From Plutella xylostella (Eukaryota > Arthropoda > Insecta > Lepidoptera > Plutellidae): DNA of 64,000 nucleotides. Below the pieces are notes generated by a model that was not told the DNA's origin, ran no database searches, and worked only from the letters and a program-made list of their open reading frames with translations. Location: NCBI RefSeq assembly GCF_932276165.1, contig NC_063994.1, positions 1,426,001 to 1,490,000 on the forward strand. Reading direction: 5' to 3'. Positions 1 through 11,000 of the stretch are shown piece by piece. Numbering within the stretch: the first letter of the stretch is position 1; each line of letters opens with the position of its first letter. The position numbers were made by a program, and so were the translations under genes.

Positions 1-548
1 TACTTACTTACTTAGTGTACGTGATGTAAACTCCAGATCTAGACTCATAACACTATAACTAGTCTACTTATATCCACTTAGCTAGACCTAAAGTTATGCA
101 CAGGATTATACTAGGTATATTGTGCCTTTTATACTCAATGTTCCCGAAGATAAATTATTATTATAATCCAGCTACAGACTTTGGAAAATGTATCACCCAA
201 TGCTAAAGTGGTACAAATTAAAATATGACACTTCTAATTTATCTCTTACCAACTTAATCGCTCGTCCAATTGAGAATTATTTGGATAGTCGACCTTATTT
301 ACAAAGAACGATGACCATTGGGTCAGCCTGATGTAATTTCCAATTTATCATATCCATAGCGCAACGAGGACTTTCAATAATATTAAACTAACAGACAGGT
401 TTCTGAGAGATGATGTCTCATGTTATTCTAAATTGTCTTACAAACTCACAAACCATTAGTAGGTGCACCAGCACTATCTACCGACCTCATTAGCACTCTC
501 ACATATTACCTACTCCCACTTACTCATAACATTCCAATCCAATTACAG
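1..548. other. AT-rich upstream DNA, presumably intron of the small secreted-protein gene
   Basis: No exon is recognisable here. The only structural cue is the pyrimidine-rich stretch ending in a splice acceptor (AG at 547-548) just before the exon below. An upstream exon with the initiator Met is expected but was not identified. Confidence 0.4.
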
Positions 549-899
549 TTAGCCGTAATCCTCTGCATCATCAGCTCAGCCGCCTGCTCCCCAGTCCTCC
601 ACCAGTTCGACAACGAAGGCCAGCCTTGGACCGAAGCATCCAACAAAGTAGACCAAGACTTAGCCCTTAGCACAACAGATGATGTCGCTCCAATGAAAGA
701 CCTGACGGATATACTCAAGAATTTGCTCAAGATGGCGCTGGCAAGGACAGAGTTGTCTGATGAGGGTGATGATGATGGCTTGTCTATGCCTCGCCTGGTG
801 CGCAGGACGCTGTCTATGGTTTTTGGGCCGTATGCTGATGTGGCCAGGAGTGTGCTTCTGCCAATGCTGTCCAGTGCCGTTTCGATGATTGTCGAGTGA
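549..899 (+). CDS. Terminal exon of a small, probably secreted, acidic protein
   Basis: After an acceptor at 547-548 the frame is open for 116 codons and stops with TGA at 897-899. The first residues form a hydrophobic core followed by small residues and a Cys (LAVILCIISSAACSP), which looks like the inner part of a signal peptide whose Met lies in an upstream exon. The mature part is about 100 residues. It has an acidic patch (DEGDDDG), a dibasic site (RR) and a hydrophobic, amphipathic C-terminus ending in VE. There are no paired cysteines or known domain motifs. AATAAA signals near 1660 could serve as its poly(A) site. I do not recognise the family. The internal ATG at 693 would give only the last 68 residues and lose the signal-like segment, so I prefer the spliced reading. 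Confidence 0.5.
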   Translation, partial: LAVILCIISSAACSPVLHQFDNEGQPWTEASNKVDQDLALSTTDDVAPMKDLTDILKNLLKMALARTELSDEGDDDGLSMPRLVRRTLSMVFGPYADVARSVLLPMLSSAVSMIVE

Positions 900-946
900 G
901 TATTCATTAGCTTGTTTATAGACAACAGAGGTCCAACAGAGGTCTT

Positions 947-1101
947 AAGCCCGAAACTAAAATCAGAATTTGGAAATTCGCGAATTTTTTTTTAATTCGC
1001 AAATTACATAGTAAAAAGTCACGTCACCAACAAAGTTTCTATGGAAAATGATATATTTTTTTCGCGAATTTTCAAATTCTGATTTCAGTTTCAGGCTTAG
1101 A
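947..1101. repeat. Short foldback element (MITE-like)
   Basis: Inverted arms: the left one reads TAAGCCCGAAACTAAAATCA and the right one is its approximate reverse complement ending in CAGGCTTA. The interior (AAAAAGTCACGTCACCAACA, then AAGTTTCTATGGAAAA) matches the interior of the element at 20973-21136, so the two belong to one family. Confidence 0.6.
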
Positions 1102-2057
1102 TATACCATGCTGCACATGTAGGTTTCGGCTTAGTATACCCTTTTTGCAACACCCTGTATATGTACAACGCATTCCGTCGCTCCTTTATCGTTGGTGCAA
1201 AACATCGTGAAGAAACCTGAGCAATTGAAAATCTCTTGGTCTCCTTATATCTAAATTGGGTGGTGGACTAAGGCTTAAAAGTCTTAAAACCCTTTCTTTC
1301 ATTGGAAGGAGACTCGTGCCCCAGCTGTGGGGATGTGATGGGTTATGATGATGATGATATCTAAAATGTCCATTTACGTACATATTTATAGAGTTATTAC
1401 TTACATCTATTAGCACCAATCACGCCATAACCGCATGTTTAATTTTACAGGTCATACATGTGAGCAGTCCTTGCAACTACTAGAGACGCTGTGTGGACTC
1501 TAGAGGCACTAATTTGATTATGACCTAGGTCTTCTGCATCGCTAAACGGAAGACAAGAATATACTCATTTAGATATATGATAAATTATAGGTAACTTATT
1601 TGCAACACAAATTGCTTTTATGTTTATTTATTGTGTTTATTGTGAATTCTTTTATTTATAAATAAACATGTTCAAACAATTTTAGTTTATTTCTATTGAA
1701 AATTGCGTAAACTATGGTCCATTCCACGGGAAAAGACATCGGATACAAACAAAAACTACCCTTATTCCTAATAAGGGTTCTGTTTTTCCCCGTGGAATGG
1801 GATTGTAAACTAACTGTGAACACACTGTGCTAACTCAATCGGCGGCAAACAGTTTGTTATACTGGCTCATCTTTATCGAATGGGGTTTTTATTTTTATCT
1901 CCAAATAATATACAGGTTGTTGCAAAAAATTTATACACACGTAGGTTTCAGCTTAGTATACACGACATAGTATTATGATAGATTACTAAACCTCAACATC
2001 AAACAAAACACACAAATTCCATATGCAATTTTTATTTCCATTTTCAACAACATCACA
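1102..2057. repeat. Repeat-filled intergenic stretch, no gene seen
   Basis: Contains short repeat debris. The block GTAGGTTTCGGCTTAGTATA with TGCAACACCCTGTATAT (about 1120-1161) recurs at 1912-1970 as AATATACAGGTTGTTGCAAAA and the same GTAGGTTTC core. About 1190-1350 resembles the 3' end of a LINE (CCCAGCTGTGGGGATGTGATGGG with a GATGATGAT tail). A small hairpin with arms CATTCCACGGG / CCCGTGGAATG lies at 1729-1801. No coding sequence is recognisable. Confidence 0.4.
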
Positions 2058-3510
2058 TCAGTAGCAAGTATCATCAGGCCGTCTCCTAGTCGAGGGCAGA
2101 GGCTCCTTGTACCTCTGCATGGACCTCCAGCAAGCCTTGGCCGTGGCGCTGTAAGCGTCAGTGTACTCCGAGCGACCAGGATACGCCGTGAACCAGATCT
2201 GCAGCCCGAGCGGCGTGACGCCCGTGTGGATCGGGGACGGCGGGTGGATCGTTGGGCGGACCTGGTTAGTTAGAGGGTTACGGTTTAGATCCAGATGAGG
2301 CATGCTACCTTACTAGACTAAGTAGTTCACCACATACTCTTACGGTGAAGGAAATATCGTGAGAAATCCTGCACATCTAGATTCCTGATCTGTACCCTAA
2401 ATGCATTGTACTCATTCCAAAACGGAGATACGTACGGCTCTACGTGTCCTACTAATACAGTACAAATGTACACCGAAAAGCGTGTGGCTCGCAGCACAGG
2501 ACGCCCAGCCGTAGGCTCTGTCTTATCAAAAGTACCAGGCGCTAATTAACATAAAAGAGGTGTCACCTTAGGAGGCTGCAGCTCGAAGTGTGTAGGGTCC
2601 TTGTAGCAGCGCAGGATGCCCAGGCGATGGCTCTCCACAGGTATGGGCGCGGTGGACTGCGCCGCTGCCGCGATCGCGCGGTATGTTGGCAGAGGGAATG
2701 CTGGTGGTGCGATGAAGTAGTAGGTAATGTTAGAGAAACAAATTCAAAGAGAGCTAAGATAGTTCTATGGGTAAGGGTTTCGTGTCTTTGAATACAGTCG
2801 GTGGCGAACAGCTGAACTAGGGCTTGTTCACTGTGGTCAGCCAGTGAGATTATTAGCCAGTGAGATTATTAGTCAGTCGCTGACTGCTCAGGGTGCGACG
2901 TGTAATGTACTGGCAGAGAGTTTAGACCAGAAAGTTGAAGTCAACTTACATCTTTTCTTGTACGAAGTTTGATAAATTGTCATCATCTTCGTGTCGAGAT
3001 CATCGCAAGGATGGTCCAGGATGTCATTAGTCACGTCGACCATCTAAAAGCATTCAATAACTGATCAATAAACAAAAGGAACCTGGGCTATTAGGCCAGA
3101 TTACTTACTGCAAATTACCGATTACATTACACTAAGGGAGCTAGAAGCCCTACGTTTCGCTGAACCTGAGGCATAGATAACTATAACACTAGCTGGAGAG
3201 TTAATGCAATGCTATGCTAATAGCTATAAGTAGCTGAGTTTGTTTCGGAGGTGCTAAGCTATAAAACTCACGCAAAACTTTGTAACTTCGTAACTACGGC
3301 GCGTTTGCTAACTGCAACTCCCCAAGTTACCAAATGCCAACCTGTTTATTCAACTGCTTATATTCCTCACACAGCCTCTGTTCCTTCTCCAGCAGTAGAG
3401 CGTACTGGTCGACGCGAGGCGAGTAGGCGTGCGCGTCGCAGTGGCAGTAGGGCGCCACGGGGGCCTGCCGGGGCGCCGGGCCACCGCCCGGCACTGGCGG
3501 CTCGCATGGC
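2058..3510 (-). CDS. Unrecognised multi-exon protein (3' part), proline-rich with coiled-coil-like segment
   Basis: Four exons join in frame on the minus strand: 3510-3342, 3043-2950, 2700-2567 and 2261-2058. Each has an AG acceptor and a GT donor (GTAAGT after 2950) and the last ends in TGA. The first exon starts in phase (one base completes a split codon), so more exons lie upstream. The encoded piece is about 200 residues. It begins with a Cys/Pro/Gly-rich segment, then a charged, probably helical segment (YALLLEKEQRLCEEYKQLNK), then a stretch with short Pro-rich motifs, a Trp/Tyr-rich segment (GLQIWFTAYPGRSEYTD) and a basic C-terminus. I do not recognise the family. The composition would fit a structural or ciliary protein, but that is only a guess. 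The gene is divergent from WDR45. Confidence 0.6.
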
Positions 3511-5064
3511 CTGCAGGGATGGGGTTGGATGATAGGGTAATGATAAATATACAGAGGGTAAATGGAACCCCGATAATGAAACCAGATGATGTACTTGGAT
3601 GGGATTTGGATGATATGGTTAACATAAAGGTGTGAATGAAATCCCGTTAAATGGGACCAGATAATGTACTGGACAACCTGAACACTTTTCGTCACACGGA
3701 GCTGAGTTGTTCGGGGTTCGCAGTCGGTATTACGAGTCCAGCTGTTTGGACCATGTTTGGGTACTACGAGCGTCTGGATCTCGAGCCCTCCACTAGCTAG
3801 CTAGGATCCGGACTTGGGTATGGATTCGTTGTAGCGCGTGGTTAGTTACAGGGGGGGACGTCATTCGTCTGCCCGGTATCTTAATTGTGACCGGGCGACA
3901 CCCCGTGCGCAGCTTTACGCCTGTGAAAAAGTTTATAGCAAAATATTGCACGAGGTATACTCACTTGCCCACTATTGGCTTAGGAAACGGCCACTGGTAG
4001 TCATTGTGTTGGGTGGTTGTGAAAGTCATTTTGACTGAAAATATACAGAAAATGTTAAGGAATGTCATAGGAAACTATTAAGAAATACATAGCTATTTAC
4101 TTCACCTAGTTATAACACACGTGAATAAAGAAACAATATGAGAATGGCGGCCGTTTGAATAAGGAGCAGCAGGATGATGGAATAGACAGGTCTACCGGAG
4201 AAGTACACTAGCTTCAGGCTTTAGGGTAAATATCCGTATAGACCCCCTGGTTTTAGCAGGCAAGTTAACTCGCCTGAGTTGTAGGTACTTATAGGTACAT
4301 CTACGCACAAGCTTTCAGTTGCATTATTAAATCCAAGACAAAGAGGGCTAACAAGCCGCTTCTAAGAGCTAAGTACAAAGGATAACATCTCATAAAAATA
4401 AATGCGTAATCCCATACCTGTTATCAACTTAGGAGGTTAATATTTTTTAGATTTACTATTACTAGTCTTGCTAATTGACACCCTACATAATTTAGAATAG
4501 CCTTTGAAGCCAAAAACTTGATTTGTGAGAGTAGTTCTTCAAAGAAGGCAGATGTAAACATTTTGTGATTATTGCATTTTTATGGAATGTCATTTTTATT
4601 TTTTGTTTAATCAACTTCAAAGAAAAAGTCTATAAACAAAATTTAACTTTCTCCTTTTCAACTAGATGGCAGTGTTACACATTTTCTGTTGTAGGAGTAT
4701 GATTTATTTTGTTTTCCTACCATATCTATATTTCTATAAATTCTTAATTATTTTTTAATAATTTTAAAGAGATTTTATTATTATTTTTGTTTGCTATACT
4801 TTTTTTAGCTTTTTTAATCTTAATCATAATCGAGTGACTTGACGAGTATTTTTCTGATGACAACACTAGCACGGCCGTCAAGTTTTTCTCAAGTGACAGC
4901 ACCGAATGTTTTTCTGTCATCAGTCATCAAATCAGCTGTGTATCACACACAGGGATCATGAACAAAACAAATGTGCGTATTAAATTATCAGTGTGAAAAT
5001 GTCCACTCAGGCTAATGACGAAAAATCTATTCAATGTTTATGATAAACGCGACAGTGACAAGTC
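3511..5064. promoter_or_regulatory. Region between divergent genes; probable WDR45 promoter and 5' UTR near its right end
   Basis: No further exon could be assigned. It should hold upstream exons of the minus-strand gene and the start of WDR45. About 4830-5064, just before the WDR45 ATG, is less AT-rich than the 4550-4830 stretch. No TATA box or other defined motif can be claimed. Confidence 0.3.
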
Positions 5065-8000
5065 ATGGCCCGGCGGAAGAGCAGCGGGATCAACAGCCTG
5101 AGGTTTAACCAGGACCAAGGTTTGTGCCACTTCCTCGTTTAAACGTCCTTTGTTCTCACGTCCTAGTGGTTATGTGATATTCTTTGGTTATTCCCCGTGT
5201 TATGGGGCTTAGTTTATGTCTGTTAAAGTTATTAGAGAGTGTGTAGGAAGTTTCGAGCGCTAGTGCGGTCGTTGCCTCGATCGTAGCGTATTTCGTACAA
5301 CGTTATAAAGACTCCACGTGTTATTTGTATATTTAGCTCGGTTCGCCCACGCGCAGTATTCGCCTGCGTCGTCTATTGTTTTGCTCCTTTTCGGAACCTT
5401 ATAATAAACAGACAAAGGAATGGAAGTATTTATAACATGACTTCTAGTATCATGTAAACATGGTTTCAGAATTTGTTTGTTGCTGTTAAATTCCGGGGAA
5501 TGTAACATAAAACACAGAAACTCGAGGAAAGTTATTTAAACAAGTGGCAAGAGTTTGCATTATATTTTGATACTTTAACCCTAGAGTGCTCGCGCTATGA
5601 GCATTTTGCCGCGCTCAGCAAAGAATGTTTAATATTTTGTGAACTATGCACTCCTCAAGGTCCAGCGCCTATGTAGCTGCCCTCTCGGTCCTCTCCTACA
5701 TGTAAATTAAATTTGGAGAAATTCAGTGCACAGGTTACAGCAGGAAGAGAGAATTGAAGAGAGTGTGTCGCACGGGGCGGCAAAATGCTCACTGCGCGAG
5801 CACTCGCGTCACTAAAATTAAAGTTATTTTTTATACATTTTTTATGAAATATTATAAGTTTTTCAGTGTTTTTTGGTAATATAATGTAAATGTAATGTAG
5901 GTATGTATTTATTTCAGTTAACATTCGATTTACGATATACCTTTGTTAATTTGCTAACCAGTTCATTTTTCGAAGAATTTACCTGAAAGAAATAGCTCTG
6001 CCCATAACTACACCACGTTTAACAATAAAATCTTACATATGGACAGTACATAAGTGTTTTTTGTTGGTCCGGTGGTACCAATCCCCCGTTTTGTACCATC
6101 AGACCAACAAAAAACACCCTAAAGAAGGGAGGGTACATGCTTATAACTATGTCCATATAAGAAAAATAGCAGGTCAAAAAAGGGTGCAATACATGAAGAA
6201 AGTTACTGTGCAACGAACACTTTAAGTTCATATTTCAGGATTGTATTGCTGAAATAAATGCTCTAGATGACGATAAAGTCAATTTTTTTTAATAATTTTG
6301 AGATTTGTTGATTTTGTGTGGCTTAAGACACATTGATACCTAAAAGGTCAGAAATTTTCCCAAGGCATGAACAATAGGTCATATAGTGAAAAATTATAAT
6401 ATTAAAACTATAAATATTACTTTTTCTAATACCATATGATTCATTTTATTCAAATTATATACATTTATAAGTTATCGTTTTTATTAAGTGTCCAAAAAAT
6501 ACATTTTAATATGGGCGGCAAAATGCTCCCCACGCGAGCACTCGCGTCACACAAAAAGGCGCGACTACTCTAGGGTTAAAAGAATAACAATACTCTTTTT
6601 AAACTATATGAAATCAGTTTAAAAATGAAACTTGAAAACAGATGTAATAGGTACACTAACTTAGGTATAACTTGAACATAATCACATACTTCTACAACTT
6701 TTAAACTTTTTATTTATTATTTCAATCCATCTATATCTGTTTAGATTTGTACTACCATCATGTCTAAATGTTTATTTATTACAAAAAAATGTAGTTGAAT
6801 CAGATTCCAAATTGAATTTCTATTATATCTACAGTAGAATCTCTACAAAATTTCTCTACAAACTCAATCTGTTAAAAACTTCTGCAACAAGTCTCCTTGC
6901 TTACATTACAGGCTGCTTCACATGTTGTCTGACAACGGGTCTGCGAGTCTACAATGTCGACCCTCTGGTGGAGAAAACACACTACAGTAAGTAATTATTA
7001 ACTATTCTCATATTCTCATATTATTCTATTCTATTATCTGTGAGGGTTTTAGTACCTGCACCTGGCTCTCTCGAATGGAACCTTTGTCCCCATGCATACC
7101 CCTTAAGGTCTAAACTGACTTCGTAAGCTTTGACCATTTCCCATTACGCTGGTCCACTGTGGGTTGGTGGATTCACACATGTCTCTCTATGAAGACAAGG
7201 AAAGGGAAATTAATGCCACTAAATTAATCAGACATCTAATCAAGTGTCTTTTCCTGTGAACTGTATTAAATATGTGTGTCTATAGGAAGCACCTATAATT
7301 TATTACAAGAATTTAAATATTGATGTGATGCTATCTGCATTTACATTGTAAATTGACGTGACGCACATATATTCATACATATTTGATGCTAACACACTAC
7401 AAGTGCTGCGGTCAGTAATAAAAATGGTATAGCTCAAAGTTCAGAGAATGAACTTCAACCAAAATTATTCTAGTCTTATTCTATTCTAACCAGCCTGTTG
7501 ATGATCAGTTATGGTGCAGAAACACACTCCAGCCTAGCCATGAAATGTGTTGTGGTGCTCCTTGGGAGAGCCCTGTGTCCCTAGGACTGTATCTTATTGC
7601 TTTCAAAACAATGTAGAATGTACATATATATATGTATAATTATTCCCAAAGCCTGATTAATGGTTAAGCGCTGATGATCATGACGTTGTCATTTATAGCT
7701 TGTCAAGGCAAAATCTCTACACTCTGGATTTTAAAAACAAGCATGACCTGCCAAACTAATCCCTTCCTCACCCCCAGGCGCAGACGAGGTGGGCGCAGTC
7801 ACCCTCTGCGAGATGATACAGCGTAGCAACCTGTAGACTCATGAGCTGTCAATTCACAATCCCATGACCCTTATATGACCTCAGAAGCTCACCTACAACT
7901 TGCCAAGCTCATGACATGTCCTGCCAAGCCCACCTATTCTATTCTGAGAGGGGGCGAAGTTCCTGTGTGGCTCTCTCTCTCTCTGAGTGGAATCTTTGTA

Positions 8001-11000
8001 CATATGCCCTTAATTTCAGCTCAGCCAGCCTAGCTCCCGAGTAAACTGGAGCACCACTTAAACTAATCCCTTGCTAACCCCCAGGCGCGGACGAGGTGGG
8101 CGCAGTCACGCTCTGCGAGATGGTGCAGCGCAGCAACTGGCTGCTGGTGGTGCGCGCGCGGCGGCCGCGCAGCCTGCTGCTGTTGGACGACCAGAGCCGC
8201 CAGTTCCGCGCCGAGGTGGCCTTCAGCGAGCCCGTGCGCGCGCTCCGGGCAAGGGTTGACAAGTTAGTATAGTCCATTTGTCCTTACTTCACACAAAAGG
8301 TATTATATTTGTGCAATAAAGTATTAAATAAATAAATAAATAAAAAGTAAACAATCTTTATACGCAGTATTATGGTCTATTCTATTCAATGATCTGATAT
8401 CGATGCACGGGTTCTTTATCGACGTAGATATACTTAGCATAGCGCGATTGGCCATGAATATGACGCTGTGATAGGTGGAACGCGCATTAAACGAGTTTAT
8501 TGGCGTCGTTAACTGACTCCATCTAGCTGTCTCGAATGCAACCTTTATGAAAGAAAGAAATATAATTATGTTTATTTGTCTCAATAACACATATTAAAAT
8601 TAAAATAAACTAAAACTAATAATAATTGGAGACAAAAAGGGGCAGACTCAGCATCTGCTGCGAGCTGCAGGGCAGCAACGCAACGCTGTTTTTAAGCCTG
8701 TCCCTGTGCATACGTTAAACATAATTATACCTCCAAACAAACAACGGAACTTGTATTAAACACACTATTGTATATAAAAAATTGTATCTAAGTATATTGC
8801 ATCAATATCCCGGGCTACTCTATCTTTTCCACCCTGTATAGTATACTAGTATACAACCGTCTACGTCTTTCCTTTCTTAGCGAGAAAGTACCTACGTAGG
8901 TAGGTACAAACGAAGTGCGCAAAACTCAGTCACGTACACACACTTTGTAAAGATCAAGAAAATGGGGTCAAACATCACGCGATACAAATACAATACAACG
9001 TATAACTAATGCTATAGTACTTACTAAAATACCTAAATGTTTATATTATCATGAAAACACATTTCACATTCTTAGTACTTAGTACTTGGTATCATCATAG
9101 AATAACAAGTACAGTAGTAGTATCATGCACAATAGTAATATGGTATAGATTGCTATTCACTTTCGTACCTTGTCAAACTAATGAACCGTCACTGTATTTT
9201 ACTTTGACAAGGAACAAAAGGAGACGGAAGACCCAGGCGGAGATGGCGGGACGACCTCGACAGGTTTTTACCTCAATGGCTGAAGGAGGCACAGGATCGG
9301 GACCGGGGGTCAATTTATAAGGAGGCCTTTGCCCAGCAGTGGGACACTAACCAGGCTACATAAAAAAAAGAAACAAAAGCGTACCCTATAACTACCTATG
9401 AATTGAGCCGCAAGTTTTCCTAAAATTGTTTTGTTTCTTACGTGTATACATACATACCTAATCTAATTTAGCGTTCTTTTATACTTGCCTCTACAAGCAT
9501 TGAATTTAAATGACTCATAATAAATAAAAATATCATTCTCAGTAAAGATCAAGGTGCATACTTCCTCACCTTTTTATGATTTAAGTGTATAAATTATATA
9601 CCTAATCAAGTGTCGAAGTATACTGTGATTCACGGAAGATGACCAAAACTCCCGGCACAATATTGACAATATTGTGCCGGGAGTAGCAGACTGTGATGAA
9701 ATCACTGCACAAGTAGTTCCGCTCACGCCACATTAAATTTATTCATACTTGTGGATTTGCTGAAATAAAAAAAAAACAAATGAAGCTGTCATAATTATTT
9801 CAGTAACACTTTTTTTTAATTTATGTGAGTGGAACTGTACCTACTGCTTTTTACATGTCCGTTAATGTTGAATGGCAGTAGTTAAAAGGATTCTTGTTAC
9901 ACTGTTGACACTGTATTAAAAGGCATAATGGTTTGGATTTTTTTTAGCTTATATTTTTAACGATCACACCACACTATTGACTATTGGCAGACAGTATAAT
10001 TATGTTTAATAACGTCACCATTTTAATAGGTAATGTTTTAAATAAGCCACGAACAATACATTAAACTAACTGCGTTTTAACATAGGTACTAAGTAGGTAT
10101 TCAGCAATCGTAATGTTTCGTCTCAAATCGCATATTGTTTCCGCCTTGAATAATAATGACATGATTAATGTTATGTGAGCAGGTATAGTGCCACAAACTT
10201 ATCTGTTCCGGTGAGAGCGAACTAAATTGGTCCATATACACCCGGTTTCAGAATAGAGTATTCAAGAAAATCTCAGTAGAGATTTGCTCAATGGTTAAGT
10301 AGATACTTAGGTTTTCTACGTTTCACAAGTCGAACATAGTTTTTATCAAACCGTACTTAGCTAAGTATTTAATCAAGGTGCCTCTAAGCACGACTTTACG
10401 TTTCATTATATGTACAAAAAACCGATAAAACTAATCGATTAATCGATAAAACTATTGTATAGGATTTTTGTTAAAAAATATTGACGAATTTAATTTCAAA
10501 CACGTGAAATTATTAAAAGAATTATCTAATTATAATATATTAGTCCATAATGTTATAAATTCAGATATTTCTTTTAATTTCGAATCACCAGGATAGACAA
10601 CGGAACGCATTTCAAAATCCAATCTGTGAAATTCGAAATGTCATTGTCATTTCATTGTCAATCAATCAAACCTATTGTCATTTCATAAATATTCATCTTC
10701 AAAACCAAATATAATCTTGTGTATTTTACCATAGTTATCCATTAAATTAAAGGATTCTAACCAAATACTAAAATGGAAAGGAAGATAATAATTAGTTAGT
10801 TCAGTGACTGGACCCAGTGAGCAACCAAGTAGAGCACTGACTTGGTAGCCCCGTGTGAATGCTGGAATAAATAACGAAAACTGCCTTCCCTCAACTCGGA
10901 TCTGTGTGGGACTCCAACATGCTCAAGCGTTGCGTAAAAACCCCTCTTCAACTCCGTGGTCAAGTCGCTTCTGCTGTTCGATTGTGACTAAGGGATCGAT

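Noticed and set aside
9648..9684. Rho-independent terminator
   Set aside because: The window is eukaryotic with spliced genes, so a bacterial terminator has no meaning here.
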